DNA of 64,000 nt from the NCBI GenBank assembly GCA_030248295.1, contig JASANH010000622.1, positions 1 to 64,000 on the forward strand. The letters are read 5' to 3'. Every line of letters starts with the position of its first letter. Position 1 is the first letter of the stretch. The stretch is from Mesodorylaimus sp. YZB2_4 (Eukaryota > Nematoda > Enoplea > Dorylaimida > Dorylaimidae). Below the pieces are notes generated by a model. The model was not told the DNA's origin. It was given only the letters and a program-made list of their open reading frames with translations, and made no database searches. Below are positions 11,983 through 26,400 of this stretch, piece by piece. The translations under genes were made by a program, and so were the position numbers.

Positions 11983-12569
11983 TCTCAAGAAGATCGTCTC
12001 TGAAATTTAAGGACCGCGCTGTCAATGCCCGAGACTACTGTACTCTTGGCAGCCGCAACAGCAACGAAAGGGTCATCCATTGAAAATCGAGAAGAATTAA
12101 AAAAACGAAAGCAAAAAGACCCAAAACATTTTTTTTAAAAAACGAGCAAGTTTTATCCCCTTTTTAACACTATTGGCTCGCTCTACTGCAGGTTCAAGCA
12201 AAGCAACTTTCGTCTTTGAGTCGTGAGTCGTATGCGCGAGCGAGCTCGTCTCGTTTCTGTTTGTTTAAACAAACACATTCTTGAATCAAGTCTTGGCTTT
12301 AAGATTTTCGCGCTTGTTGTCCTACTACTTCCGCTTTTCTCAGGCACCCCTTCAAAGACGCTGGACATATCAGACGCTGTCGTCTGTTTTCAGACCATCT
12401 TGAAACGCGTTTCAGCATTTGCTCGCACTCTTTATTACTGTCGTTAAAAAGACACTTGAGCAGCGACAGCGGTGTCTCATGATCCGCTTAGAATTTCAGC
12501 CAGTTTCTGGTTACTGCTTACGATTGCTGGCGCACAAAATTATTCGAAGACGAAAGAAATTCAGGTTTA
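11983..12569. other. Upstream region of glutaminase copy A
   Basis: About 590 bp before the first proposed exon of copy A. It should contain the promoter and 5' leader, but no TATA box or other element was recognised with confidence. Confidence 0.4.
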
Positions 12570-15500
12570 ATGTTGCAAATGGCGACTGAAGAAAAACTGC
12601 TTGAATCGATTGCCTCAGATAAAAGTATTCCAGTGTCACAAAATGGCCGTGATCCGTACGGCACTGAGTGGTTTATTTCTTATCACGACCGGGATATTAT
12701 GAGTTCTCCTGACGGTGGAGCGCCCGTGCAAGCGAGGAAGGAGAGCGTTATTGCGGTGAATGGCCAAGCAAAGTAAGAGTGGTGCTATGCATCTTCTTTG
12801 TCGCGTGACCTGATAAGCCCAAACCTCAGTTACATTTCGCATACCAGAACCCTCACTAGGGATCCACACCAAAGGACCGAATTCATGGTTGATGATCAGC
12901 GGTATACAGAAGTATTATCGGCTCATGCTCATACACGGCTCACAGTTACATTTTAAGAAACGTGCCAATGGCAGAAATGCATATCCGGCGGAAATACAGC
13001 TCCCATTGTATTTCCTGCATCATATAATCAAGCTGATCTTGCATTTTGATACATGAATCGTACGACCGACAAGCCACCATTGTGCACTGCATAGGCCACA
13101 ACACAATGGTTCACTTTATACCCTCATTGATCTTCACCACAGCTCGTATTCAGGCTTGGCAGCTCAGCAGTATTGCTCATCCCAGACCCTTATTCTTGAC
13201 CAACTCTCATCTCCAGGCCATCACTCCATGAAGATCCAGCCCGACTATCGACTCTGACCGACACGATATTTGACATTTTCAAAAATCCAAAAGATGGCCG
13301 AGTATCTGTCAGTAATTTTTTGCAGGTCACTACCAACGGCTTTAGCCCATCATGATATAATTAATACATTTTTGCTTTCAGGCACTCATGGCTGTTGGAA
13401 TTCGCAGGAATGATCCCCGCTTGCGAGAAATGATGCTCAAGCTGAAACAGCTTCAACGAGACTTGGGAGCGAACTTCGATGCAACTGATCAACTTCAATT
13501 GAATTCTGCTCACTTCAAAGAGTAAATATTATTTGTTCATATTTCCGCGGATCGTGAGTGACAGTGTGTTGTGACTGGCTGTTAGATGTTCCGCCATGCG
13601 GGCTAATCGGCGTAAGACTGCCTTCATGTATAGATATTCCTTTGAAGGATCATCCAAAGCAATATTGTGTTTATCAACCGTGTCCTCAGAAATACGTTAG
13701 TAATTCGAGAATGGCCACTTTTCTGCAAAAAAATCGAAAGGCTGTACGAAAAGGCTAAAGAAGCTGACGCGGGAGAACTGCCTCGCTACATACCACAGTT
13801 GGCTGGGGCTGATCCGACCTATTGGGGCGTGTCTGTATGTACGATTGATGGACAGAGGTGAGTACAGTAATTAGGCGGTACTTTTCCTCCAAAAAGTTTT
13901 ACTAGCCCTTTAAGTCATCAGCACAGTCCAACAGGTCCATGTCTCCTTTGCGTAGCTCTTACTGCCTGTATGCATAGAATCTTCAGTGCCGCCATCTTGG
14001 CTATTTCGGATTCCGGGGCTACACTTCCAGGGATTCCGAGTACCTCCCCAGATCTACGTTAGGTCTTATTGTATTGTATATTCAGTCCACAGATGTATGT
14101 AGTCGCCGAAGAGGAAAAAAGAGAAATCAGCAGTGAATAGATTTACTGGTTTCAGGATTTTGATGATGCGGGATTAACCAGCTTATACTTTCCCACAGGT
14201 TTTCCACAGGCGATGCCTCAGAGCCATTTTGCCTACAAGCTGCTGCTTTTCCACTGAACTACGCAGTAGCCTTGAACGACCTTGGTTAAGAGATGGTGCA
14301 CAAATACGTGGGCCAAGAACCGTCTGGTCATAATTACAATGCCTTAGTTCTGGATGCCAATAGTAAGTCCATCTATACTTGATCCCGGGTCAGTCATTCT
14401 ATCCCCTGAAGATAACAGATAACATTTTCTGAGTCTATTTTCCATTCTGGGTATTAACCGAGTCGGTGTGCGGAGAAAATCCCTCTGTTGCAAAAGTCTA
14501 GTAGAACCTTCCTGGCTTCATCTTATTACGACACTGGCAGATTGAGGAGGGAGTGGTTTCTTGGCGTCCTAGTTTCTTGACTGGCACGTATCGATTCAAG
14601 CTTTTCATATCGGCTAAGAAAAGCCGACCACCAAGGAGACCTTGTCCCAGCTATTCCAGGAATGCTCGCTAGGTCGTTGGTCTTGGCTTGGAGATGGGCT
14701 TCTCGTGTCGCTAACATCAGGACCAGAGTGATGGCGCGTGTGCGAATAAAAAGAGGCAATTATGTATAGCGATATGTGCTGGCCAAAGACGGGCATAAAT
14801 CTGCATTACTGCTTGGACCTAAGCCAAGCACCATCTTAGGACTGATTAGTCGAGGAGCATGGGTGCATTGAGATTTCAAGTTTAAGTGCTGGCTAAAACG
14901 ATAGGACTTCTTGAAAGGCATTCCGTTTTTGTGCAAGTAACTTTCGCAGAAAGCAAGCGCATGTGAAACGTTGGAAAACACACTACGTACATAACCTTAG
15001 GAGAGCCGACGGAGGTTTCTTGTGGCCAGTGGTCGTACGCACATGCCCAAGTAGGTATAGCTCTACGGCCACGTGCCTGCCACGTGCTCAAATTCTAAAA
15101 CTGAACGACTGATCGATGATCGAGCCGAAGACCCTACTCGTCTAATGCATAGGAAAGTACATATGTACATGGCTAACATGGGAAACCATTTGACCTCTCG
15201 CAGCCTGTCCTTGTCTTTTCAGATAAGCCGCACAACCCTATGATCAATGCGGGTGCCATGGTGATCTGCTCGCTCTTGAAGGTAATGCCATGAATTTCTT
15301 TTACCTACAGTATGACACGGACTCGTCTAGTGCCATTAAGTATTCAGCGGTCTCGTGTGAACAGGACTGACCGTTTCTATATTTCCATGTTAACGCGACC
15401 TTGCTCTTTCGTCGTTATGAAGCAAAGTTTCGCTCGTCGCTCTGGGCACGAGACGCGGGTGGCTGTCGCCATTGCTAGTTCGCTTTTCCTCCTCGGGCTT

Positions 15501-18500
15501 CATCGTCGCATCGACTGGGTCTCCAGCAGGCGAGGCTCCAAGGCGGCGGTGCAATTTCTCTTTCTCTTTCTACTCGACACGCTCGCTGCCTTTCTCTTTC
15601 TCTATCTTCTGCGTCGAACGTACAGGCAGCCTAGCACCCGCACCCAAGCTCGTTCTCGCTTCGACCAGCTGCTACGAAGGGGGGGTGGGGGGTGGCAGCA
15701 GCAATTCTCTTCCTTCCGGCGGCAGCGAGAGTTGGAGAGGAGAGAAAGCTGCTGGCACAGAAGCTTCATACAGCCAACCAGCTGACTCTGTCGACCCGCC
15801 TCTTTCTATAGGTCCTTTCGTTCAGAGCCGGTCTCAGCTGTCTGCCTATTCTGTCGTTGCGTCGTCGTTGTGTCAGTAGTTTCAAAAATGTAGATCCAGT
15901 GCGGCTGCTAGTTTGGGATTTTTAGCCATATATGTACATACTGTATATGCTGTGCGCACATAGTAGCCCTATCCCTTCTATTCACCCATGGTCGCCTACG
16001 TCCTTTTGCTATTTCGCTCATGGACAAGACTTTTCATTTTCTTATGAATATACTCAACGTTTGTAAAGAAGTCGCCCAGTGCGGACTAGTTTCTCAACAT
16101 GCTTCTTGTCGGTAATAAGCGCCTGATTGGACACTGCCTCGAACCGCCCCCACTTTCACGAATACAGTAAGACATGGTCACGGCATTTATTTCTACTGCC
16201 TCCATCCCGTACAACCAGCCACACTTTCCGATTCCATTTCCTAATGGTGCACACTTTCAGAAAGAACTCAAGATCGCAGATCGCTTCGATTACGTAAGTA
16301 TACCTACTTGATATCTAGAACATCAAGAGATCATGGGTCCCTACCCTTATCAGTATTGAAAGCGGGTACGCCGGGTACAAAGTCGAGTCTGGGTAGGGAT
16401 TATGAAGCTGCTATCTTAGATTGATGGCTGCCTCTAATGGTCACGATTGATAGCGAACGATAGAGATATGTACAGACACACATCCGATCTGAAAGATACA
16501 CCCTTGCTAAGTGTATTCACTGCACATAACCTGATCAAGGCGCTATTTCTGTCCCGCCACTTTGAAACATAGTCGATGGCTTGTGATGGACAGGTGCTTC
16601 TTCGCGAGCTGGCCCTCGACTATGGCACCCCACTTCCATACCTAGGGATGCGAGTCACGCTAGGAAGGGAAATTGGTCATATGCTGCCATTACCATAGGT
16701 CTAATGGTCTTTTTGTTTCTCATTAGATCTTCAACTTCTACAGCAAGATCGCTGGTGGCGAGTACGTTGGGTTCAGCAATCAAACGTAAGTGGCTGCCAT
16801 TCTTATGTTTGATGCCGTTGTTATATCGGCTATAAACTAAATGTGTGCTCGCTTTCCGGATTTGTTATTATGAAATATATGAAAAAAGAGAACTAGTCTT
16901 GCGGGTGGGCCGAATATATGATGCCAATAACTGGCTGGCCTCGATTGGGGGCAGTGATGAATTCTATCTTCTCTATGTGCACACTTTGTGCTCCTGCTAT
17001 GTCACATCGCGCAATAGTCTCGTTCGTTTGTTAATGACAGAGTAACAGAGAGCTTTCTATTTTTGCCCGTTAGATACCTGTCCGAACGAGAAACAGCCGA
17101 CAGAAACTTTGCTTTGGGCCATTACATGCGAGAATCAAAGTGCTTTGCGGACGGAGTCAAGTTAGGAGAGATACTGGATCTCTATTTTCAGGTAGGTTCG
17201 TTCAGTCAGGCACCATTTTTTTCCTTTCTCTTGAACCGGATAAGGTTTGAGCGGTGAAAATTCTAGCCGCACCATCCGCAAGTTTGTTCTTTTACTTGCG
17301 CAAAGTAGGTCGCATTACTTTTTTACGTTTTTTTCGCTTTCCTCCTCCTCGTTCAATTGGAGAAAGCCGCGTGTCGTTTTTAGTAAAGTATGCACAAGAA
17401 AATGGCAGCAGGCAGCTAGGCTAAGCAAAAATCATTACCATTCAAGTGCTTCTGAAAAAGCTAAGCGTGAGAGAGAAAAAAAGAAAAAGTTTCGCAAGCA
17501 TTGGCACGTGCAAACGAGGAATGTGATGTGATCGATCGTAAAATCGATATGTACTTAATTAGGCCTACCTTTAGACATGTGCAGTGGAGGTCAATTGCGA
17601 ATCCGGTGCAGTCATAGCAGCCACATTAGCCAATGGGGGCGTGTGCCCGATTACAGGAGAACGAGCCATAGCAAGCGAGTGCGTCAGGGACGTATTATCG
17701 TTGATGTATTCTTGTGGAATGAATAACTATTCTGGCCAGTTCGCCTTTCGGGTAAGCCTTCTATATTCGCGTCCAATTAGGCTATCCTCGTCGACTGGCG
17801 AGGGAACAGTTCATACTTAAGCTGCTTTAAGTCGGGTGCGCAATGTTTATTGTGTCGCGTAGGTAACGTACGCATAATACGATGTGCTCATAGAAAAGTC
17901 GCACCTAAGCCCATCAGATCACATGAGACGAGGATGGGGGTATTCGATGCATTTACATTACTGCAGCCCTTCTGGATTTTCAGGTGGGTCTCCCCGCCAA
18001 ATCGGGCATATCCGGCTGTATCCTGTTGGTGGTACCGGACGTGATGGGCGTGTGCGTGTGGTCACCACTGGTTGATCAGATTGGCAACTCAGTGCGAGGT
18101 GTCCAATTTGCTAACGAATTAGTTGAATCTTGTAATTTCCATACCTATGACAAAATATCTTGTGAAAATGACAAAAAATACGATCCAAGAAGGCCAGAAA
18201 TCGAAACTAAAGCTCAACAAATTGTTGTTCTTTTATTCGCTGCGGCCAATGGTGACGCGACTGCTATGAGAAGGTGGGTGCTGCATCCTGGCTGATTATT
18301 CTCCGGTCATGCAATTACATAAGCTCATTTTCAGATTGCTCTTGCAAGGTATGGATTTGGGATTGGCTGACTACGAAGGACGGACAGCCATGCACATCGC
18401 GGCTGGTGAAGGCCACATCAACTGCGTGCACTTTCTCATGACGAAGGCTCGTGTTTCTCATTTGCCCAGAGACAGGTCAGTGGTGTTGATGGTTGTCGCT

Positions 18501-19268
18501 TCTAAGGTCTAACCTTTCGTTTTTTAACTGTAAGACCCAATTTAATATGGAGGTTGGGCTTATTAGTCTATTTTAAAGGTCAAGATAACAAGGGATCTTA
18601 GGAAACGGACAGTATGCTCATTTAGACATAACGAGTCTTTTCATGCACGCGTCAGTCCGGAATGTGCCCCATAATCATGTGATAACAATGACCGAGGCGG
18701 AGTAGGTGTCAAAAATAGGCACTGTGCGCCTCCTTTTTCTAGTTAATTAGAACTCTTTTTTGGCTTAGCTTGCGTAGAGCATGGCCTCGTATCCTACAGT
18801 ATGCTGAAGATTTTGAGCTATTCGAGGCGGATAATTTCTGTGACATGTTTGGTCGCATCGAGGTTTATGTTTCCATTGACATTTTAGTATGATCATGGGA
18901 AAAGGTCATAGCATGGAAAGCAAGCTATTCCCTTCCCCTGGTGCGACACATGCGTTTGCATAGAAAATGATCCCAGCTTCTTTTTGTGACGGGACCTTGA
19001 GTAAGGCCCTTCTACTTGAAACGTTGGATTAGAGAAAGCAGGGTCGAATCCTGTTGGTGGTACCGCAAATAGCGAACCCGCAATATGAAACAGGTGTTCT
19101 CACTAAAAAGTAGGTCGATTTTTTCATTTCAGATGGGGTCGAACTCCGATCGATGATGCAGCACATCACGGGCACCAGGATGTGGTTCAACTCATTTTGG
19201 ATTGGGACAGCAAGTTGAAGGCAGCGAATCAAGTTCAAGCCCATGGACAGCATGGGGCCACAAAGTAG
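12570..19268 (+). CDS. GLS: Glutaminase-ankyrin paralogue A, catalytic residues lost and one in-frame stop
   Basis: Exons: 12570-12772, 13217-13325, 13382-13521, 13648-13857, 14199-14362, 15223-15281, 16261-16293, 16727-16785, 17074-17191, 17575-17751, 17984-18273, 18335-18475, 19133-19268. All splice sites are GT..AG and all phases agree (612 codons). Order: helical N-terminal region, glutaminase domain, two ankyrin repeats. Active glutaminase makes glutamate from glutamine in mitochondria. Here the Ser-x-x-Lys pair (human KGA Ser286/Lys289) is Ala235 and Phe238 (QAAAF, 14239-14250). Tyr466 is Asn (CGMNNYSG). Equivalents of Tyr249 (RYIPQL), Asn335, Glu381, Asn388 and Tyr414 remain. Codon 251 (14287-14289) is TAA. 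A possible donor (gttaag, 14285) just before it would join in frame to exon 15223 and skip the stop, at the cost of 26 codons. Otherwise this is a recent pseudogene. The first exon is the least certain part. An intron at 16786-17073 is unique to this copy. Confidence 0.75.
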
Positions 19269-20922
19269 CGATCAATGGTAGAATGCATCGACAGTGACTG
19301 CTTGGACGTCTTCTCCAACCTGGACGCAGCTGAACTATCTACTTGATTTACTCTCAGCTTGGTGAAGTGCCCAAATTTTTTCCTTTAGCTTTTGCATCTA
19401 TCATTTTATAAGCAAATAGCACTCTTGAAAAGTACAATGGTTTCCCTTTTCCCGGTGTCCATGGGAGTACACAATATTTAGCGCTTATTGCCTAATTTGG
19501 AGGCTAGCTAGACCATAATTCCCTTTACTCGTACCGGCCGATTTTTGTGGTTGCATTATTTTTCTATTGTCATGTGCGTACTGTGTGACTGCGTCGTCGA
19601 TTCACGCGCGTTCTCTATACAGTGTTTTGAGTGAGCACGGAATGGTCTAGGTGGTAGTAATGGATATCGGCGTTAGATGACTTCACATAACCTTTCACAC
19701 CGTACTACAAGTTCCACGACGCGGGTAATCATGGCGCCGGATCGTTAGAGACACGGCTCTACTAATAGTGCTAAAATTAGTATGTACCCCGTGTCTGAAT
19801 TCAACTGGCGATCCGTACGGGCGCTAATTACTCTACAGCAAAAATTATTATCCGTGTTGTGTTCTGTGTTTTGTTTCGTGCATGTGCGTGTGCTGTCTTG
19901 CGTGTCATTTTTTAAAGATTTTATTTTTGTGGAGAAAGCGCAATTTAAAATGTGTCTTTATCATAGCCCTATATATAGGTCAAAAGAGTACTGTACTGCC
20001 GCGTGGTGGATGTGGACATAAAGTGTGAATGTATTTTTGAACTATTTTTCCTTTAGGCAAGCTTCAAAGAGTGATAGCTGCCGCCTTTGGATGTACCCCT
20101 GATAAGCTCGTTTATGGTTTGCTTTTGTGAGTCGTATCTAATTACACAAGCGTATCTGTGTTATCGTATTGATACAGTATTTTTCTTATCGTTTTATGCT
20201 GGTGCAGGCGCGCAGCGTAAGCGAAGCGAAAAATTACGTTTTATAGGTGAAACTGTGATGAGTGTGAGAAATGGATAGATATTTTTTTATAAAGTTCTAT
20301 ATTTTCAAGAGTTCTAGTTATTTTGCTTTGGTGATGTGCATTGTCTGATGCGAAAAATTTTTATACATTTTTTAACTTTTGCTACGAGAAGTTTTTTAAT
20401 AATTTTATTCAGCGTATGTCGGCCTGATTGTTTTCATTCCCTCTTGCGTACTCGGTTTAGAGTATATGATAGTTTAGTCTGCCGTAGGTAAGATATGGAT
20501 AATCAGTCAATATTTTTTCGACTTGTAGCATTTATTTGAATTCCAAGGAATTATTATCTACAACAAATAAAAAACTGTGTTGATTAGAATGGCGTGCTGA
20601 TTTGAAAGACCACTTGAAATTGGCATTGCAGACCGAGGCAAACATACGCAATCAGCCATATCCACTACAAACCATGACAAAAGTCATAGTACCCTCTCTC
20701 TTGTGTAAGTGCTATCCTCAAAATACTGAGACTAAACTTCAATCACTATTTAGTAAAACTTGACTTATCCGGAGCCCGCAATCAATGCGGTAAAACACAC
20801 AGATTTTCACCTTGCTCCAGTTTTATCAAAAACAGCATTCTAGAAAAATACAAAGTGTAATTATGGTACAGGTGACTTGCCAGTTAAAGAAAATGGCAGA
20901 CTCTTGTTCACCATCCTTACTA
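19269..20922. other. Intergenic DNA after glutaminase A
   Basis: 3' flank of copy A, AT-rich, with candidate AATAAA signals only far downstream (about 20565). No gene or structured RNA was recognised. Confidence 0.4.
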
Positions 20923-20924
20923 GC

Positions 20925-21300
20925 TTGGTACGGCGCAGTGGTTCGGATCGGTCTACCTATATTGCTGTAACTGGCGGCTGGACTCATCGCGGGTTCAATT
21001 CCTGGTGATGGAGGTCGATTTGAGAACCATAAACCCTCGCTGACCTTTCACGCCAGGCCGAGGTGCTCCGAGTGGAGAGACGAGGAGACACTCCCAGTTT
21101 TCGAAAACCGACATGGTTCAGACATCACCTGTCCATTGCCAGAGAGGTGCCAAGTCCAGGATGCCCTCGTGTGGAGGGAGTCCTAGTGGAGACAAAGAGA
21201 AGCTGCTAAGTGCGCTGGTCCCCGCGCAGCCTTGCTTATGAAGCTTTATAAGCAAGGCCGCTTATAGGCAACGAACTTGAGCCTAAACAAATTTTGAAAA
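20925..21300 (+). mobile_element. tRNA-derived SINE (copy 2)
   Basis: The head carries an A-box-like stretch (tacggcgcagtggttcgg) and, about 55 bp on, a B-box-like stretch (gcgggttcaattcctggtg), the arrangement of a pol III internal promoter. The body matches the other three copies ('gatggaggtcgatttgagaaccataaaccctcgc' region, split here by divergence). It has internal deletions relative to copy 3 and ends near an A-rich run. Confidence 0.75.
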
Positions 21301-22816
21301 GGTGGTATAACTTGACCCGGTTTATCAAAAGACATTAAGTATCTGAAATGGATTGGATTGATCGTGAGAACACGGCGCAAAAGGGATTGGCACATGGTCC
21401 TATACCAGCAAAGAGTATGACTCTGTGACTACAGTAGACTGTCTATGTGGTCCTTTTTTTTAAACACCAGATAACAGTTTCTCAAAATGTGGAAATCGCG
21501 TTTTAGTCATGCTGTAGCTCCGTGTTCAAGATGGATTTGCGGCCTTGCTGGGTTTTTACTCTCTTGGACACACCCTTCAGAGAATGTTGTGACCATTTCA
21601 GTATAAACATCAAGTTGTTGCTTTGCTAGTAACAAAAATTCTCTCGAGGGCAAAGTGTGCGATGCTGGATTAGGAAAGAGAAGATTGCTCGCTGGTTCAA
21701 AAAGGCCCACAATGTGTGTCATTTGAACTCCTTTTCAAATTGTAAGCTCGTAAATTATCTGTGGGAATTAACGGTGCTTGCGTGATTCAATCACCTACAC
21801 CCGTTGAGCATGACATAAGCCCCTACAACAACCATGGCCTTATACTGACAAGAATACCGCGGGCCCCTATACTGTACAGGAAAGATGAAAAGCGACGGGA
21901 ACAGGATAACATCGACAGGCACCAGAGAAGGCGTTAGACAGGCTCTTTCAAACTTTTGGAGTGCTGCACTGTTAGGAAAGACAAGCAGGAATAAGCTAGC
22001 TTGCTGCTTCGCCCATAAAGACCCAATTAGTAGCAGTAGAGATATTTTCCTCTGTTATTTTGAATTTCTCCAATATTTATTTGATGAAGATGATTAAGCA
22101 GCAGGAGCATACGAGTAGGAGTAGTTCTGCCAGGGGTTGAGCCGACGTATGGTGCACAGCCAAGGTAGACTTTGTTGGCGCATAAGTGAAGGTAGGTACA
22201 AATAGGATTAGCCTTCACAAACGATCTACTGTAGGCTGCTTAATTTAGAATGATAGATAATTTCACGGTCAAAAAGGCTCTGTTTTATAAAATTACATCT
22301 GTAATCGATCTAGGATCATGAAGTCTGGAAATCTTCTTTGACTCTTCTGAGCATAAGCTGGATAAGGCCTTATTTCATTTGCATAAAAAGTAAAGTTCAA
22401 TGCAATTATCTGGTAGCTGGCTGGCTCGCGCTACTAGATTATACATTAGGGCCAACCAATCTGCCAGATTGCTGCGCCTATCAGAAAAACCTAGTAGTCT
22501 GCCGTCACCCAACTCTTATCACCGTCTCTCGGCAAAACGAAAGTTACTGTTTGTCGCAATGATAAAGTCAAACTGTCACGATGTTTATGCTAGCCCTGCG
22601 CAGATTGTTGTGTCAGTGATAAAGTTTTGTTATCACTGTCTTGGAAACCTTATACGCTGGCTCCGACAGACCCTTGCTACACTTTGCTTGATCGTTGCGG
22701 CTGCGTTGTATTGGCTCGATCTGGGCGACGCTTGTTTTTACGGCCGCAGATCAGGCGGCCAACTCTGGGCCTTGCACCCACGTGTCGGCACGTCAGATGG
22801 CAAGGCGGTAGGGAAA
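21301..22816. other. Intergenic DNA before glutaminase B
   Basis: No gene recognised. Several short ORFs without domains; the last part runs into the proposed promoter of copy B. Confidence 0.4.
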
Positions 22817-22826
22817 ATATAAAAGG
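22817..22826 (+). promoter_or_regulatory. TATA box, candidate promoter of glutaminase B
   Basis: The sequence atataaaagg lies about 580 bp upstream of the first ATG of copy B (23403) in a GC-richer region. Transcription would start near 22850 and give a leader of about 550 bases. Placement is by motif only. Confidence 0.4.
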
Positions 22827-23402
22827 GTGTGGGTTCGATCAAGTTCATGTTTTTCAGTTCATCATATCGCATTCCAGGCCTATCTACGCAACCGCCTCGA
22901 CTTGTCATAAATCAAGGCCGAACTGGCTTAAAGCATTTTGTCTTCTTTCGCACAATGCCGCGACACTTGCGCGTCGGCTTCTCAAGCGAATAGTTTAAAA
23001 CCAGGCCAGATTAATTTTATGTCTTTCCTACCCGCCTCGTGCATCATTTATCTTCTTGTGTTCGGGTGGCAGCATCGCATCGTCGAGCGCAGGCACTCGG
23101 CTGACTTCTGGCGAAGAGACGGGTTTCCGCCGGGATATCTACCTAGTTGCCAGCGTTAAACAAAAACCGTTCTAGCCAGCTTCCCGGTCGACCCGGTCGT
23201 CCGTTTTCTCAGGCTGTCGTGTATAAGTTGGCTCATCCCGAAGTCGAGTTGTAGCTGCGCGCCCGACTGGCAGCATAAGAGGAATAGGTTCTATTGCACT
23301 GGGTCTGTTGACTTGCTCGAGACATATTACGTGCATACGAGATCGTATGCTGGTTCTGTGTGTACATTTAAATTCACCAAGGGCACCTAATCCATTCGTC
23401 TA

Positions 23403-26400
23403 ATGCCAATCCGACGCGTATTTAAGGTTGAAGGTAACCAATCGCAGGTTATCATTCCGCAGCAAGTTGAAGTCGAGATAAAACCATCGAAACCAGTTCA
23501 GCTCGACGTCCAAAAAGAAAGAGAAAAGGAAGTAGAGGAAGCGGAATCTGGAATTGAAGACTTGAAAAACGGTGAAATCGAAAACGAAGAGTCAAAAAAC
23601 GGTGCTCAATTAGCCGAATCTGTGCAGCCCACAAAAACCGTTCTTTTTAATTTGGAAGAACCGAAAAAACCAGCAGCCATGGTCGATCAATCCGATGATG
23701 CAATGTCTTTCATAATGACAGAAGATGAAGATGCTCAAAGTATGATCGGACCCAGCGATATCGACGGACGTATCCGAAAACGATCGATCAGTTATGAAAA
23801 TCCGGAGCTGATGAAACTGATCAAAACGGCTGGTAGACCTGGGAGCAGACATTACTCAGATGCGCCTTTGTCATCTTTGTCCGAAGTCAGGTGAGATGAA
23901 AACAAACACTTTACTTTTTCCTTGTTGCTTTCGGTTTTTTGGAGCGAGAATAGGAAGCCTACGTGGTGTCACTTGCCCGCCCTCTTATCTGCATACTTGC
24001 TCCGAGTCGGGTATGCCATATACATTCGACGTCTCCAGGCTCTCTTGCTATGGGGAAGCGCTTTACTCTAACACACCACCAAGTTAGTCGATGTGTGTTG
24101 TTGCTAGCAGAGGGCTACACATATGCTCCCCCCCCCCCCCCCCCATTCTTAAATACGGCTGCAAAAAGGAGAAGTTTTTCTTTTCTCGAATGTATAGTTA
24201 GTTTAGACACGCTGAGTGGAGCGAGCAGGGCGCATTTCAACAGGTTTTGACTGCACTCAAGCGGAAAGTTATTTTGTTCGCCTGCATAACATTAGATTAG
24301 TCCGCATTGCCTGGCACCTGGCGCAATGCATTTCTCGTGCCAATGCCTAACGCACTTAGCAAAATGCTTTCAGACAAATAGGTAGACAAAAACGAAACAA
24401 GATTTTTCTGAGTGATAAGAACAAACGCCGAGCGGTGGAAGTCACCAAAATCTGGGACTAGAAATGGTAGCGAATGACGAGATGTGAATGATGGATTGCC
24501 AAGAATGTCACAAGTCAGCAGGACGAGCCCGGGAACAGAGACGAACTACAATGTCTTTATTGTTATCGATGATGATCATCGTACCCTAATCGATCACATC
24601 TCTCGCTGTCCTTGTTTTCTTCATTGGCAGTGACTGATTCGATTTCCTTCGCCGTACAGGCGGTGTCGCAGCGCAGCCAAAAATACAAAAAAAGCCTCAG
24701 GCTATACGCTGCTAGGTGAAATGTAGGACCGCGTGATCAGCTGATTGATCGATTGTTGACGGTGGAATGCGCCAGTGACACTTTATAGGCGATTTTTGCC
24801 ACGTGGGCGTTTTCTAGGAACACCCTGTTTTCAGCTGATTGCCCACATTGACACAAACACTTGCGGGTGTCGTTCGGTTAGGCATGGCGCAACGCAAATA
24901 AGAAAACGCGGCAAAAACTTGAGAAAAGGCGGTGACAGTAGGATGAAAAATTTGAAATGCAAATTTTCCGAGTCTTACAAACATTGGCACAATGCCAGCT
25001 GCTTTTGCATCGAGTTAAAAATATTCCACGTTCTTTTAGCGCACCGTCACATCGAACTTCCTCCGTGCCGTTATTCCTTGGTGGCGATCAACCGGAACCC
25101 AAGCAACGTCTCACGCATCAAGTCGTCGAGTAAGCGCTTGCTACAGTATATTTGTCAATGCAGTTCAGATACTAGGTGGACTGTCTTCGACCTTGGCTCT
25201 TCTTCCATGCATAAGAGTGCCCTAAACGTCTAGTTTTATCAGATGGGCTGTTCTGGTGCCACAGAGGTCAGTTTTTCATAGTCATAAACACTCGCTGACC
25301 ACACCTGCCCCTCAGTGATCTCACCGAGTGAAGAGGCGAAGCTTAACGAGTGAAGAGTCATGTCACTTGTCCAATCAAAGATTCGCAGAGGTGGGGTGCT
25401 TCCTCCTGGTCGAGACAGATGTGGGAAGACGGTCATGCTGTAAGATCTGATCCCAAACCCAAACTTGAAATAGACGGACTCCAGAAACGTATCAAACCAA
25501 ATATGGGTAGATTCTTCGGTGACAAACATGCAGCTGCAGTCTCTCAGATTGCCGGTTTAAGGGAAGACACTGAAGTCGAGAACACAGCACCTGGATCGGC
25601 CGCTGCAGCCGCGGCTGATACCATTTTCGAAACTTTCAAGAATTCGGAAACTGGAAAAATCTCTGTTCGCAAGTTCCTCAATGTAAGTTTGTACAAAATC
25701 GTGGATAACTCCGGCCTAAAATTTTAATCTTTGCAGGCTTTGACCGCGAATGGTATAAGAACTACAGACCCGAGGATGGACCAGTCCATGCACAAGTTGA
25801 AACGTATTATGAAGCGATACGGTGCTGACTTCGATGCAGCCAATACCTTGCATTTGGATGAGACCGAGTTCAAAGAGTATGTTCATGTTTTACATCATCA
25901 GACGTAGGTATGCGCGCTGAGGGTGGGTACGCATCACACACAAAGTGATTTACCAGCTGGCTCGGAGAGTCGACCGCCCACCCGCCCCTAACGCACCCCG
26001 CACCCCACCCGCCCCTTACGCACCTCGCATTTGCGGCATGTGGCCTCGTAAAGACCAAATGCAGCTCGGTTTTGAACTGATTATATTTCAGAATGATCAA
26101 ACCTAATGCTATGACTATCAGCCGCTTCTTGCGTACAAATTTTGTTGTTCCTGAATGGAACGAATTCTGTCGTCATATCTTTCGTGTATACTCCCTTTGC
26201 AAAAACAACGATCAAGGAGAACCATCGAATTTCATACCACAGTTGGCAGCCTACGACAAGAAGTTGTGGGGCGTGTCCATATGCTCAGTTGATGGGCAGA
26301 GGTGAGCAGTGATCTCCTCATGTGATTATCTTTATCCCATTATCCTTCCCGCTTGCAGATTTTCCACTGGAGACTACAATGTGCCCTTCTGTCTTCAAGC

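Noticed and set aside
15312-15879. Plus-strand ORFs of 157 and 135 codons
   Set aside because: They overlap each other in different frames within the intron 15282-16260 of glutaminase A and show only Ser/Arg-rich composition.
22400-23159. ORFs upstream of glutaminase B
   Set aside because: Overlapping frames without domains, in the presumed promoter and leader.
24775-25233. 152-codon plus ORF in glutaminase B intron 1
   Set aside because: No similarity to the second exons of C or D and no splice phase that joins it to the gene; some of it could still be a missed exon.
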